A stretch of 64,000 bases of DNA, taken from NCBI RefSeq assembly GCF_000067045.1, contig NC_010125.1:2346001-2410000 (forward strand). The letters run 5' to 3'. A program made the translations under genes and the position numbers. This document shows, in pieces, positions 44,999 to 54,289 of this stretch. The notes under the pieces are model-generated. The model saw only the letters and a program-made list of their open reading frames with translations, ran no database searches and was not told where the DNA came from. Within the stretch, counting starts at the first letter, position 1. Every line of letters starts with the position of its first letter. Source of the stretch: Gluconacetobacter diazotrophicus PA1 5 (GTDB lineage: Bacteria > Pseudomonadota > Alphaproteobacteria > Acetobacterales > Acetobacteraceae).

Positions 44999-45500
44999 TG
45001 CCACGCCGCGCACGGGGTTTTACCCCGGCACGTTCGATCCGATGACCAACGGTCACCTGGACATCGTCGAACGTGCGGCGCGACTGGTGGACCGGCTGGT
45101 GGTGGGGGTGGCGGAAAATACCGGCAAGCAGCCCCTGATGCCGCTGGACGAACGCGTCGCCTGCGTGCAGGCCGAAACCCGGGCGGTGGCGCAGCGGAAC
45201 GGCACGACCATCGACGTGGTGGGATTCGGCAACCTGCTGGTCGAGGTGGCGCGCTCCCATGGCGCCACCGTGATCGTCCGGGGTTTGCGGGCGGTGGTGG
45301 ATTTCGACTACGAGGTGCAGATGTTCGGCATGAACCACCATCTGGCGCCGGATATCGAGACGGTCTTCCTGATGGCCACCGAACGCAACCAGTATATCTC
45401 CTCGCGGCTGGTGAAGGAGGTCGCCCGACTGGGCGGCGACATCACCGGCTTCGTGCCCCCCTTCACGCGCCGGCATGTCCTGGCGCGGCTGGAGGGATAA
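44991..45500 (+). CDS. coaD: Pantetheine-phosphate adenylyltransferase
   Basis: PPAT adenylates 4'-phosphopantetheine to dephospho-CoA. The 169-residue enzyme has [21 protein letters not shown] (nucleotidyltransferase TxGH motif), [16 protein letters not shown] and [15 protein letters not shown]. The start at 44991 overlaps the end of gyrA by 8 nt, so the genes are coupled. Confidence 0.96.
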
Positions 45501-45511
45501 CGCACGGTCCG

Positions 45512-45529
45512 GGCACGGCATGCCGTGCC
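45512..45529. repeat. 18-bp perfect palindrome between coaD and the cyclophilin gene
   Basis: GGCACGGCA-TGCCGTGCC is a loop-less perfect palindrome in the 58-bp gap. It could be a protein-binding site or part of a processed hairpin. The following CGGGCCTTTC has only a short T-run. Confidence 0.5.
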
Positions 45530-45558
45530 ACGGGCCTTTCAGCACTGGAACATGAACG

Positions 45559-46044
45559 ATGTCTGATACCGCACCGAAAGCCGACCTGATCGACCTGGAA
45601 CTGAAGACGGGCCGTGTGGTCATTCAGTTGCGTCCCGACCTGGCGCCGCTGGCGGCCGAGCGGATCCGTACGCTGGCGGCCGAGGGCTTCTACGACAACA
45701 CGCCCTTCCACCGCGTCATTCACGGCTTCATGGCCCAGGGCGGCGACCCGACCGGCACGGGCACCAGCGGCAGCCACCTGCCCGACCTGAAGGCCGAATT
45801 CACCCGCGCCGCGAAGTTCGAGCGCGGCACCATCGGCATGGCCCGCACGATGAACCCGGACAGCGCGAACAGCCAGTTCTTCATCATGTTCGAGCCCTCG
45901 CCCCACCTGGACGGCCAGTACACGATCGTCGGCCAGGTGGTCGAAGGCATGGAGCATATCGACCAGATCAAGCGCGGCGCGGGCCAGAGCGGCACGGTGC
46001 AGGACCCGGACCGCATCATTTCCATGCGTCCCGCCGCAGCCTGA
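45559..46044 (+). CDS. Cyclophilin-type peptidyl-prolyl isomerase
   Basis: A 161-residue cytosolic PPIase with no signal peptide. The catalytic region is YDNTPFHRVIHGFMAQGGDPTGTG (active-site Arg in FHRV), followed by FERGTIGMARTMNPDSANSQFFIM and FTIVGQVVEGME-type segment YTIVGQVVEGMEHID. It fits the PpiB class. It follows gyrA and coaD in the same direction. Confidence 0.93.
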   Translation: MSDTAPKADLIDLELKTGRVVIQLRPDLAPLAAERIRTLAAEGFYDNTPFHRVIHGFMAQGGDPTGTGTSGSHLPDLKAEFTRAAKFERGTIGMARTMNPDSANSQFFIMFEPSPHLDGQYTIVGQVVEGMEHIDQIKRGAGQSGTVQDPDRIISMRPAAA

Positions 46045-46114
46045 CACGCGTCTGCCGGTTGACTTGACCGGCCGAAACCGTTACCCGGGGCCGCACCGCA
46101 CAGGCGGCCCTGGT

Positions 46115-46190
46115 GAGCCGGTAGCTCAGTCGGTAGAGCATTCGACTTTTAATCGAATGGTCGTGGGTTCGAATCCCACCCGGCTCACCA
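46115..46190 (+). tRNA. tRNA-Lys (anticodon TTT)
   Basis: A 76-nt cloverleaf. Acceptor stem GAGCCGG/CCGGCTC, D-arm GCTC..GAGC, anticodon stem TTCGA/TCGAA with loop CTTTTAA (anticodon at 46148-46150), T-arm GTGGG-TTCGAAT-CCCAC, discriminator A and an encoded CCA end. Confidence 0.97.
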
Positions 46191-46253
46191 TTTCATAAAA
46201 TTTTCTGGCGCTTCCATATTACTGGGCCAGTTCGGGCCGCGTGCCGGTTTCCG

Positions 46254-48020
46254 TCAATCCGCCTTGAACCTGTCGACAATCGCCTTCAGCTTACGGGCTT
46301 CGGACGCCAGATTGTGGCTCGCCGCCGTCGTCTGCTCCACCATCGCGGCATTCTGCTGCGTCACCTTGTCCATCTGGCTGACGGTCGTGTTGATTTCGGA
46401 CATGCTGAAGGCTTGGTCCTTGGCGGCCGAGGCAATCTGACTGACCGAATCGGTGATGAAGAGAATCCTGTCCACAATGTCTTTCACCGCGCCATTGGCC
46501 TGATCGACGAACCGCGCGCCGTTCCTTATCCCGTCGGACGATCGATTGATCAGGACCCGGATTTCGTTTGTGGAATCCGCCGACCGTTGGGCCAGGGAAC
46601 GGATTTCACTGGCGACGACGGCAAATCCATTGCCCGTTTCTCCCGCGCGGGCCGCCTCGACCGCCGCATTCAGGGCAAGAATGTTCGTCTGGAACGTGAT
46701 GCCATCGAGCAGGTTGATGATGTCGAAAACCTGTTTCGAGGATTCGGTGATTTCCGCCATCGCCTGGCTCAGGGTCGTCATGATGTCCCGGGATCGCGTC
46801 GCGTTATCCTGAGCCAGTTGTGCTGACGCGTGCGCCTCCGCCCCCGCTCCGGCTGTTTTCTGCACCGCCGTCGCCACGAACGTCACCGACGATGCGGTTT
46901 CCGTCAGATTGGCGGCCTGCTGCTCGGTACGCTTCGCGAGGTCTTCAGATGCTGTGGATACCTCGCTCGAACTGTTGGCGATAACGGAAACACTGTCCGA
47001 CACGTCGCGCATGGCATCGGACAACGAGACCAGGGCCTCGTTGAAATTAGCCCTGAGTTCTTCGAACTCCCACGGGAATGCCTCAGTATAGCGAAAGGAC
47101 AGGTCGCCTTGCGACAAGGCTTTCACGCCTCTCGCCAGTCCGTCCAGCAGATCTTTCTGCATTTTCGTCCGCTCAGCATTTTCAGCATCGACGCGCTTCT
47201 TCTCCACATCGGCGGCCTCACGCAGGTTGGCGGCTTCCTTTTCCAGATGACGGGCATTCTGCAAATTCTGCTGAAAATGGAACAGAACATTGGATACGAT
47301 GCCGATTTCGTCCCGCTTATCCCGGAAAGGAATGGACGTATTGTAATTTCCTTTTGAAATCTTCTTCATGGTCTCGGCCAGGGCAGAAATAGGCCCGGTA
47401 ATCTGCCACGCGGAAAAAAACAGGATAATAAGAACCCCGGCAATTATTGCCGAAAGACAGAGCATGATGCTTATTTCAATAACGTCACTCACATGACGGT
47501 GCAGATCCGCCTTTTTCTGGTCTGCGATACCGCGCGCTTTCTCGGTCAGATGCCCCAGATCGATGGCGATATCGAGTCCTTTATTGTTCATGTCCGCCAG
47601 ATAACTGACGATCGCGGCTCTCTGCCTGTCATTATCCAGAATTACGACCCCGTCGGCGCGGCTCATCTCCAGCTTTGCTCTGCGCACGATCTGGTCGATG
47701 TCGCTTTTCATGTAAGGCAGGTGCCTGCCTGCATCTTCAAGAATATCGTACAGCCCTTGAAGATCACTATGAAACAAATCGATCGATTTCGTCTTTATAT
47801 TCGAGTCCGTTGCATTGACGATACGATATATCGAATAAAAAAGAGCATTCATTTTATCTGATGCTCGCGCCAACTCAAATATACCATTCTGATCTTGATC
47901 AAATAGAATGGAATATTTTTTTGATGTATCGTAAAATCCTGACGCCATATACATCAAAGAAGAGCATATCAATATCGCAGACACGATATTGATAACAAAC
48001 AACTTGGGTCGAATATTCAC
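46254..48020 (-). CDS. Methyl-accepting chemotaxis protein
   Basis: A 588-residue transmembrane chemoreceptor. A first membrane segment (residues about 8-28) and a second (about 180-203) bracket a four-helix periplasmic sensor. Two HAMP domains follow (about 205-260 and 290-340), then the signalling domain with the hairpin tip ITFQTNILALNAAVEAARAGETGNGFAVVASEIRSLAQRS. Ligand unknown. No CheR/CheB-binding pentapeptide at the C-terminus is obvious. Base composition is clearly AT-richer than the neighbouring genes, mostly in the N-terminal half, and the gene sits right behind tRNA-Lys. This suggests acquisition or fast divergence of the sensor, but no att repeat or integrase was seen. Confidence 0.93.
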   Translation of the reverse strand: MNIRPKLFVINIVSAILICSSLMYMASGFYDTSKKYSILFDQDQNGIFELARASDKMNALFYSIYRIVNATDSNIKTKSIDLFHSDLQGLYDILEDAGRHLPYMKSDIDQIVRRAKLEMSRADGVVILDNDRQRAAIVSYLADMNNKGLDIAIDLGHLTEKARGIADQKKADLHRHVSDVIEISIMLCLSAIIAGVLIILFFSAWQITGPISALAETMKKISKGNYNTSIPFRDKRDEIGIVSNVLFHFQQNLQNARHLEKEAANLREAADVEKKRVDAENAERTKMQKDLLDGLARGVKALSQGDLSFRYTEAFPWEFEELRANFNEALVSLSDAMRDVSDSVSVIANSSSEVSTASEDLAKRTEQQAANLTETASSVTFVATAVQKTAGAGAEAHASAQLAQDNATRSRDIMTTLSQAMAEITESSKQVFDIINLLDGITFQTNILALNAAVEAARAGETGNGFAVVASEIRSLAQRSADSTNEIRVLINRSSDGIRNGARFVDQANGAVKDIVDRILFITDSVSQIASAAKDQAFSMSEINTTVSQMDKVTQQNAAMVEQTTAASHNLASEARKLKAIVDRFKAD

Positions 48021-48293
48021 TTATTTCTCATCACGATATGTTGTTTAATTATATTATACTGCACTCACTTTGTTGCCCGCCATTCGTACGGCTTACCAGC
48101 AAAGGGTTTGCCACATTACAAACAGGAATGTTCGCACAAAAGTGAACGAAATATACAGTTAAACTATTTCACAAAAGACGTTATCTGCCAACCGTTACGA
48201 TTTTGGATTTTATACTGACCGGATCATGGTCCGCCTTGATACCATGCCTCAACACCGGCACGTCGGCGAATCCTCGCAGCCGCACGCAATCGG
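48021..48293. promoter_or_regulatory. AT-rich intergenic region upstream of the chemoreceptor
   Basis: A 273-bp AT-rich stretch between the chemoreceptor start and the transglutaminase-like gene stop. It is likely to hold the chemoreceptor promoter. I see no gene and no clear sigma-28 site. Confidence 0.3.
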
Positions 48294-49103
48294 TCAGTTT
48301 ATCTCTTCGTACGTCGTTACGGAAAATCCCGACAGGATCGAGGGACCGAACGAGGTCGTCAGCGCCACGTCCGTGGCATCGCGCCCCCGCGCCATGACGA
48401 CGCGCCCGATGCGCGGGGTGTTGTGCCGTGCGTCGAACGTGAACCATTGCCCGTCCAGCCACACCTCGAACCACGCCGAGAAATCCATCGGATAATCGAC
48501 AGGCGGGATGCCGATATCGCCCAGATATCCGGTGCAGTAGCGCGCGGGAATATTCATGCAGCGGCACAGCGTCACCGCCAGGTGGGCGAAGTCACGGCAG
48601 ACGCCCACCCCTTCGTTATATGCCTCGTAGGCCGAGCGGGTCGGCCGCGCGTGGGCATAGTCGAAGCGAATATGATTGTGGACGAAGGACACGATCGCCT
48701 GCACCCGCCCCCAGCCGGGGGCCAGATGGCCGAACAGCGACCAGGCGACCGGCGACAGCAGGTCCGTCTCGCAATACCGGCTGCCCATCAGGAACACCAG
48801 GCAATCCGCCGGCAGGTCGGCCACCGGGACCTCGCGCGCCCAGGGCATCTGCCGGTCGGGCAGGCCGCTGTCGGCGATCACGAAGGACATGCTGGTGTGC
48901 AGCGTGCCGACAGGGGCGACCACGCGCGTGCAGCGGTTGCCGAAGCCGTCCAGATATCGCTGGGCGGGAACCGGCGGATCGAAAACCGGAATCTGCGGCG
49001 TCATCAGGTCGGGTTCGCGGTCCGGGTGGACTTCCAACATCAGGACAAGCGGCGTCGGAACCTGGACCGTCAATGCGATGTCATAGCCGGCGCGAATCAG
49101 CAT
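48294..49103 (-). CDS. Transglutaminase-like cysteine-fold protein
   Basis: A 269-residue protein of the bacterial transglutaminase/SgpB-like superfamily. The nucleophile would be Cys169 in GVGVCRDFAHLAV, followed by NIPARYCTGYLGD. The Asp of the triad is D224 in WFTFDARHN. The usual His in an HAW motif is missing: the segment reads DFSAWFEVWL with Ser209. The enzyme may be inactive or use another residue. An N-terminal beta-sandwich (residues 1-110) precedes the core. The ATG at 49103 has GGAGGAAGG upstream. No signal peptide. Function unknown. Confidence 0.82.
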   Translation of the reverse strand: MLIRAGYDIALTVQVPTPLVLMLEVHPDREPDLMTPQIPVFDPPVPAQRYLDGFGNRCTRVVAPVGTLHTSMSFVIADSGLPDRQMPWAREVPVADLPADCLVFLMGSRYCETDLLSPVAWSLFGHLAPGWGRVQAIVSFVHNHIRFDYAHARPTRSAYEAYNEGVGVCRDFAHLAVTLCRCMNIPARYCTGYLGDIGIPPVDYPMDFSAWFEVWLDGQWFTFDARHNTPRIGRVVMARGRDATDVALTTSFGPSILSGFSVTTYEEIN

Positions 49104-49260
49104 GCCTTCCTCCGGTCGATGGGCGATACGCGGCGCCATGCGCCGCGCACCCGGCCCGCCGGTCCGGGATATCCGGTTCCGGGGCCGGTCTCGATGCCGC
49201 CCTCACCGTGGCACGATACATCCGGAAGAACCATGCCGGATCGCATTCGTCGCGGCAGGA

Positions 49261-49632
49261 TCAATGCGGGACGACCGCATGCGCGCGCTTGTACACCACG
49301 ATGGGAAGCTGCTTGGCCAGGATCATGACCACGGCGCGGTCGGACAGGCCCGTCTGCCCGGCGAACCATTCCAGGTCATTCGGGACGATCAGGGTCCGGA
49401 CCATATCCTCGGTCATCGGGCCGGTCTTGTCGTCGGCTTTCCAGCGGGCGACGATGTCACCATAACCGGCGGCCTCGGCGCGCTCGGCAAAGCCGTTGGG
49501 CCCGTATTCGCGGCGAACGCCGTCCAGATACTCATTGATCGCGCTGGTCAGGCCCGAAAGGTCGTAGCGCGCACCGGTCAGGAAGTCACCCAGAGTCGTC
49601 CCCAGGTTCGTCGCCGAATTGGTAATGGACAT
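49261..49632 (-). CDS. YidB/DUF937-like protein
   Basis: A 123-residue helical protein. The pattern with YGDIVARWKADDKTGPMTEDMVRTLI, FAGQTGLSDRAVVMILAKQLP and VVYKR resembles the YidB family of unknown function. The ATG at 49632 has GGAGGGG upstream; in-frame sequence up to 49869 is not coding in character. It has no membrane segment. Confidence 0.7.
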   Translation of the reverse strand: MSITNSATNLGTTLGDFLTGARYDLSGLTSAINEYLDGVRREYGPNGFAERAEAAGYGDIVARWKADDKTGPMTEDMVRTLIVPNDLEWFAGQTGLSDRAVVMILAKQLPIVVYKRAHAVVPH

Positions 49633-49961
49633 CGTTCCCCTCCTTCGGAAGCGTTGCGGAACCTTCCAGTCAGCGTGGGGAAACGGCGTTCGTTCCGTCT
49701 CTCTCGAACGTGTGACGGAGCCCGCGGAAGGGACGGCGAGAGGCCGAAAAACGGAAAAACCGGAGCCCGAAGGCCCCGGTTTCCCGCGGATGAGACGACA
49801 CAGAGGAAATGGCCTTGATGGCCGAGTTCTGAATAACACCCATTCATGACTGATATCAATCGGCCTCACGGCAATGTGTGACTGGGAAGACGGAGCATAA
49901 AAAAAGGCGGCCTCGCGGCCGCCTTTTCATCGTTCACTTCCGTCGGTCCCTCCAGGGCGAC
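49633..49961. promoter_or_regulatory. 329-bp gap upstream of the YidB-like gene, with a terminator
   Basis: Apart from the terminator at 49898-49928, this gap has a 6-bp inverted repeat CGTTCG/CGAACG (49687-49692, 49705-49710) about 55 bp before the YidB-like start, and an ACCGG/CCGGT hairpin near 49765-49790. I see no gene. Confidence 0.35.
49898..49928 (-). terminator. Intrinsic terminator of the DUF2076-like gene
   Basis: On the minus strand GGCGGCC-GCGA-GGCCGCC is followed by TTTTTTTATG, about 40 bp past the stop at 49962. The opposite strand also has CCTTTTCA, so it may act in both directions. Confidence 0.85.
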
Positions 49962-50708
49962 CTAGAAGTTATCGTCGCCGCCGCCCCAGTCGCCGCCGCC
50001 GAAACCGGCATCCCCGCCCGCGTCCCCGCCGGCATCGAAGCCCGGATCGACGGCGCCGCCGGCCCCGCCGAACGGATCGGCCCCGGGTGCGCCGGCATCG
50101 CCGTAATTGTTGTTGATGATGGTCTCACCGCCGGGCATGCCGCCGCCGAATCCACCGGCATCATGATGCCCGCTGAACAGATCGGTCAGGGCGTTGCCCA
50201 CCATCATGCCGCCGGCGACGCCAGCCGCCGTGGTCAGCGCCGAGCCCAGGAAGCCGCTGCCGCGCGCGGGAAACATGCCGGGCTGCATTCCCGGGGGATA
50301 GGCCGGCTGGGGCGGCGGGGGGGCCGCCTGCTGGCCGCCCCAACCCGGCGGGGGCGCCGCCTGCGGGCGCTGGCCGCCACCGAACAGCCCGCCGAACAGA
50401 CCGCCACCGCCCGAAGGCGCCTGCTGGCGGGCCTGAAGCGCCTGTTGCGCCTGCTGCAACTGCCATTGCAGTTGCTGAATGCGATTCTGCGCCTGCACCA
50501 GGGCGGCTTCCTGCACCACCGCCATCTGGGTGACGCGATAGCGGGCTTCGGGATATTGCTGGAACATCTGGCCGATATAATTGTCGGCCTCGGGGTCGAT
50601 CGGCGGCAGGTTGGGCGCCGTGGCGGGCACGCTGCCGAAGCCCCCCTGCGGCGCGCCGCCGACGCGGGCGACGAACTTCGTGATCAGGTCGCGTTCCTCG
50701 TTATTCAT
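49962..50708 (-). CDS. DUF2076-like Gly/Pro-rich protein
   Basis: A 248-residue protein whose N-terminus ([16 protein letters not shown], then [33 protein letters not shown]) is the DUF2076 signature, followed by a Gln-rich coiled coil (residues about 75-95), a Pro-rich linker, a glycine-zipper-like hydrophobic part ([29 protein letters not shown]) and a Gly/Asp tail ending GGGDDNF. The tail may be disordered. Function unknown. It has its own terminator. Confidence 0.85.
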   Translation of the reverse strand: MNNEERDLITKFVARVGGAPQGGFGSVPATAPNLPPIDPEADNYIGQMFQQYPEARYRVTQMAVVQEAALVQAQNRIQQLQWQLQQAQQALQARQQAPSGGGGLFGGLFGGGQRPQAAPPPGWGGQQAAPPPPQPAYPPGMQPGMFPARGSGFLGSALTTAAGVAGGMMVGNALTDLFSGHHDAGGFGGGMPGGETIINNNYGDAGAPGADPFGGAGGAVDPGFDAGGDAGGDAGFGGGDWGGGDDNF

Positions 50709-50928
50709 CGTATCCGTCCTGTCTCCGACAAGGGTGCCTCGCCAAGATGTGGCCCGCGGACGTCAATTCCGCAAGCCCGCCCCGCGCACCCCCCGCCCCT
50801 GCGAACATCGTACCGCCCTGGCGCACCCCGGCTTTTTCGGGGGATCCGCGCGCCATCCCTGTATGGTGCGCCCCTTCCGCGTGCCGGACGGCATGCCCCT
50901 TCCTACCGCCTACCGGAGCATCCTTTCC

Positions 50929-51816
50929 ATGGTCCCGGCCCCCGCGCCCCGGCCGACCGACACGCGTCCCCTGTCGTTTCAGGCGCTGATCCTGAAACTG
51001 CACCAGTTCTGGTCGGAACAGGGCTGCGCCATCCTGCAGCCGTACGATACCGAGGTGGGTGCCGGCACGCTGTCGCCGCACACCACCCTGCGGGCCCTTG
51101 GCGCCCGCCCGTGGAAGGCCGCGTACGTCCAGCCCTGCCGCCGGCCGTCCGACGGGCGTTACGGGGAAAATCCCAACCGGTTGCAGCATTACTACCAGTA
51201 TCAGGTGCTGCTGAAGCCGACGCCCGAGGACAGCCAGAAGCTGTTGCTGGACAGCTACCGCGCCATCGGCATCGATCCGATGGAGCACGACATCCGCTTC
51301 GTCGAGGACGATTGGGAAAATCCCACCATCGGCGCCTGGGGCCTGGGGTGGGAGGTCTGGTGCGACGGGATGGAAGTGACGCAGTTCACCTATTTCCAGC
51401 AGGTCGGCGGCATTCCGACCGTCATGCCCTCGACCGAACTGACCTACGGGCTGGAACGGCTGGCGATGTATGTCCAGGGAATCGAAAACGTCTATGACCT
51501 GGATTTCAACGGCCAGGGCCTGACCTATGGCGACGTGTTCCTGCGCGCCGAACGCGACTATTCGCGCCATAATTTCGAACTGGCGGACACCGAAATGCTG
51601 CACCGCCATTTCATCGACGCCGAGCGCGAGGCCATCGCGCTGGTCGAATACGGCGTGGCCCAGCCCGCCTACGACCAATGCCTGAAGGCCAGCCACCTGT
51701 TCAACCTGCTGGACGCGCGCGGCGTCATCAGCGTCAGCGAACGCGCATCCTATATCGGCCGCGTGCGCACGCTGGCCCGGCGATGCTGCGACGCGTGGCT
51801 GGCGGGCGAGGAATAA
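50929..51816 (+). CDS. glyQ: Glycyl-tRNA synthetase alpha subunit
   Basis: GlyQ carries the class II catalytic core of the bacterial alpha2-beta2 enzyme. The 295-residue product has [57 protein letters not shown] (motif 2) and [14 protein letters not shown] (motif 3). The ATG at 50929 has CGGAG 10 nt upstream. glyS follows after 3 nt. Confidence 0.97.
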   Translation: MVPAPAPRPTDTRPLSFQALILKLHQFWSEQGCAILQPYDTEVGAGTLSPHTTLRALGARPWKAAYVQPCRRPSDGRYGENPNRLQHYYQYQVLLKPTPEDSQKLLLDSYRAIGIDPMEHDIRFVEDDWENPTIGAWGLGWEVWCDGMEVTQFTYFQQVGGIPTVMPSTELTYGLERLAMYVQGIENVYDLDFNGQGLTYGDVFLRAERDYSRHNFELADTEMLHRHFIDAEREAIALVEYGVAQPAYDQCLKASHLFNLLDARGVISVSERASYIGRVRTLARRCCDAWLAGEE

Positions 51817-51819
51817 GTC

Positions 51820-53874
51820 ATGCCCGAACTTCTGCTTGAACTGTTTTCCGAGGAAATTCCCGCGCGCATGCAGGCCCGCGCGGCCGAGGACCTGGTCCGC
51901 CTGGTCACCGATGCCCTGGCCCCGCTGAACCCGCGCGACGCGCGGGGCTTTTCCGGCCCGCGCCGCATCGCGCTGACCCTGACGCTGGACGGCGTCGTCC
52001 CCGGCACCACCGTTGCCGAGCGCGGCCCGCGCGAGGGCGCGCCGGAAAAGGCCCTGGCCGGCTTCACCCGCAAGCATGGCGTGACCCCGGCCGACCTGGT
52101 GCTGGAGGACGGATTCTGGGTGCTGAACCGCACCGTGCCCCCGGTCGAGGCCGCGACGCGAATCGCCGAGGCCCTGCCCCCGCTGCTGCGCCGCTTTCCC
52201 TGGCCCAAATCCATGCGCTGGGGTGAAGGCAGCGGTTTCACCTGGGTGCGGCCGCTGCGCCGTATCCTGTGCCTGCTGGATGGCGAGACCGTCGCGTTTT
52301 CGCTGGCGGACGGCGAGGATGACGGCCACGGCCTGCGCGCCGATCGCCTGACCGAGGGCCACCGTTTCACCGCGCCGGGGGCCTTCGCCGTGACCGACGC
52401 CGCCGCGTGGCGCGACGGGCTGCGCGCGCGGCAGGTGCTGGTCGATGCGGCGGAACGGCGCGCGCTGATCGAAGAGGGCACGACCCGGTTGGCGGCCGAG
52501 GAAGGGCTGCGAATCGTCCCCGACCCCGGCCTGGTGGACGAGGTCGCGGGCCTGACGGAATGGCCGGTTCCCTTCCTGGGGCGCATCGACGAGACCTTCA
52601 TGGACCTTCCGCGCGAGGTCATGCAGGTATCGATGCGCGTCAACCAGCGCTATTTCGCGCTGATCAACGATGACGGATCGGCGGCGCCGCGCTTCGCCTT
52701 CGTGGCCAACCTGCTGCCGGAGGATGGCGGCGCGCTGACCATCGCGGGCAACGAGCGCGTGCTGCGCGCCCGCTTCGCCGATGCACGCCATTTCTGGGAC
52801 CTGGACCGCGCCCGCACCCTGGCCAGCCGGGTGGGCGCGCTGGACGCCATCACCTTCCACGCCGCCCTGGGCAGCCAGGGCGCGCGCGTGCAGCGCATCG
52901 TGCGACTGGCGGGGCTGCTGGCGCCGATGGTGGGGGCGGACCCGGCCCAGGCCGAACGCGCGGCCCTGCTGGCCAAGGCGGACCTGACCACCGGCATGGT
53001 GGGCGAATTCCCCGAACTGCAGGGAGTGATGGGCGCGTACTACGCCCGGCATGACGGCGAGGCCGATCCGGTCGCCACCGCCATTGCCGAACATTACATG
53101 CCGCGCGGCCAGAATGACGGCGTGCCCGCCGCGCCGGTGTCGATCGCGGTGGCGCTGGCCGACAAGATCGACAGCCTGGCCGCCTTCTTCGCGGCGGGCG
53201 AAAAGCCCGGCGGTTCGGGCGACCCCTACGCGCTACGCCGCGCCGCCCTGGGCGTGATCCGCATCATCCGCGAGAACGCGCTGCGCCTGGACCTGGTGAA
53301 GCTGTTCGTGCTGGCGGCCGAGGCCCTGCCCGAGACGCTGCGCGACGCGCCGGACCTGGCCCTGCTGCCGGGATTCGTGGCGGAGCGGCTGCGGGTCCAG
53401 TTGCGGGCCGAGGGGGCACGGCACGACATCCTGGCCGCGATTTCCAGCGGCAACGAGGATAGCGACATCACGCGCCTGCTGGCCCGCACCGACGCGCTGG
53501 CGGCGATGCTGGCCACCGATGACGGGCAGAACCTGCTGGCGGCGACCAGGCGGGCGGCGAACATCCTGCGAATCGAAGACCGCAAGGACGGACCGCATGA
53601 CGGCGCACCGGACCCGACGCTGTACGAGCAGCCTGAGGAACGGGAGCTGGCCAACGCCCTGCTGGACGTCATCCCCGCCGTGGAAACTACGATCGCGGCG
53701 GAACGGTTCGAGGACGCGATGCGCGACGCGGCCCGGCTGCGCCCTGTGCTGGACCGATTCTTCGACGCCGTGACGGTCAATGCCGACCGGGCCGATCTGC
53801 GGGCCAACCGGCTGCGGCTGCTGGCGGAACTGCGCCGCATGACGGTGCTGATCGCGGATTTCAGCCAGATCTGA
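51820..53874 (+). CDS. glyS: Glycyl-tRNA synthetase beta subunit
   Basis: GlyS binds tRNA-Gly and is needed for charging. The 684-residue protein begins MPELLLELFSEEIPARMQ and has FPWPKSMRWGEGSGFTWVRPLR, DPGLVDEVAGLTEWPVPFLG and ARFADARHFWDLD, which are GlyS hallmarks, then an HD-like region and the anticodon-binding C-terminus. The start follows the glyQ stop by 3 nt. Confidence 0.97.
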   Translation: MPELLLELFSEEIPARMQARAAEDLVRLVTDALAPLNPRDARGFSGPRRIALTLTLDGVVPGTTVAERGPREGAPEKALAGFTRKHGVTPADLVLEDGFWVLNRTVPPVEAATRIAEALPPLLRRFPWPKSMRWGEGSGFTWVRPLRRILCLLDGETVAFSLADGEDDGHGLRADRLTEGHRFTAPGAFAVTDAAAWRDGLRARQVLVDAAERRALIEEGTTRLAAEEGLRIVPDPGLVDEVAGLTEWPVPFLGRIDETFMDLPREVMQVSMRVNQRYFALINDDGSAAPRFAFVANLLPEDGGALTIAGNERVLRARFADARHFWDLDRARTLASRVGALDAITFHAALGSQGARVQRIVRLAGLLAPMVGADPAQAERAALLAKADLTTGMVGEFPELQGVMGAYYARHDGEADPVATAIAEHYMPRGQNDGVPAAPVSIAVALADKIDSLAAFFAAGEKPGGSGDPYALRRAALGVIRIIRENALRLDLVKLFVLAAEALPETLRDAPDLALLPGFVAERLRVQLRAEGARHDILAAISSGNEDSDITRLLARTDALAAMLATDDGQNLLAATRRAANILRIEDRKDGPHDGAPDPTLYEQPEERELANALLDVIPAVETTIAAERFEDAMRDAARLRPVLDRFFDAVTVNADRADLRANRLRLLAELRRMTVLIADFSQI

Positions 53875-54289
53875 GGGGTAAGGACCTCGCGCCAGGAACA
53901 GTAGCTGCGCGGGGCGGCCGTTCCGCACCAGCAGGATGGCGTTCTGGCGGAAGCGCCGGGCGACTACCTGCCCGCGCGCCAGCGGCGGTGCGACGGCGAA
54001 CAGCGGTTCGGACCAGCGGCCCAGCCGTCCTTCCCCGTGCGTGCAGGGTGACGCCCGGCAGGGACGCGGCCATATGGCGCATCGTCCGGTGGTTCCAGCC
54101 GTCCGGCCGGCGGCCGCCGCCGGGATTGCTGGCGCTTATGACGAGGATATCTCCCCGTCGCCACCATGCCCCGGCGTCGTCATCAGGGACCGGCCGGCGG
54201 CCGGTGCGGACCGACTGTCCGCCCGCGCGATACAGGCTGAGCCGATAGGCCCGTGCGGTGGCGGGATCGACCGGTCGCAGGCCGGTCAT
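53861..54289 (-). pseudogene. DUF3293-like gene with an internal frameshift, last gene of the mre-rod cluster
   Basis: The ATG at 54289 overlaps the rodA stop (ATGA), so the gene is translationally coupled and real. Frame 1 gives MTGLRPVDPATARAYRLSLYR, LVISASNPGGGRRPDGWNHRTMRHM and SLPGVTL. Near 54031-54045 this frame becomes an Arg/Ala-rich run that stops at 53861. The adjacent frame continues the protein as GEGRLGRWSEPLFAV, RGQVVARRFRQNAILLVRNG and RPAQLLFLARG, but has no stop for over 600 nt because it enters glyS antisense. The combined protein resembles DUF3293 proteins (SASNPGG and RFRQNAIL motifs). One base missing or extra is the simplest explanation; a sequencing error is possible. 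Confidence 0.6.

Noticed and set aside
46191-48300. An integrated genomic island at tRNA-Lys
   Set aside because: Only one gene lies between the tRNA and normal-composition genes; no integrase and no second copy of the tRNA 3' end were found.
49933-50708. The repetitive Gly/Pro-coding DNA at the DUF2076-like gene as a tandem repeat or CRISPR
   Set aside because: The repetition is low-complexity Gly and Pro codons without a fixed unit or spacers.
50701-53094. A long minus-strand open frame opposite glyQ-glyS
   Set aside because: Antisense shadow caused by high GC codon structure; no domain, and both glyQ and glyS are certain.
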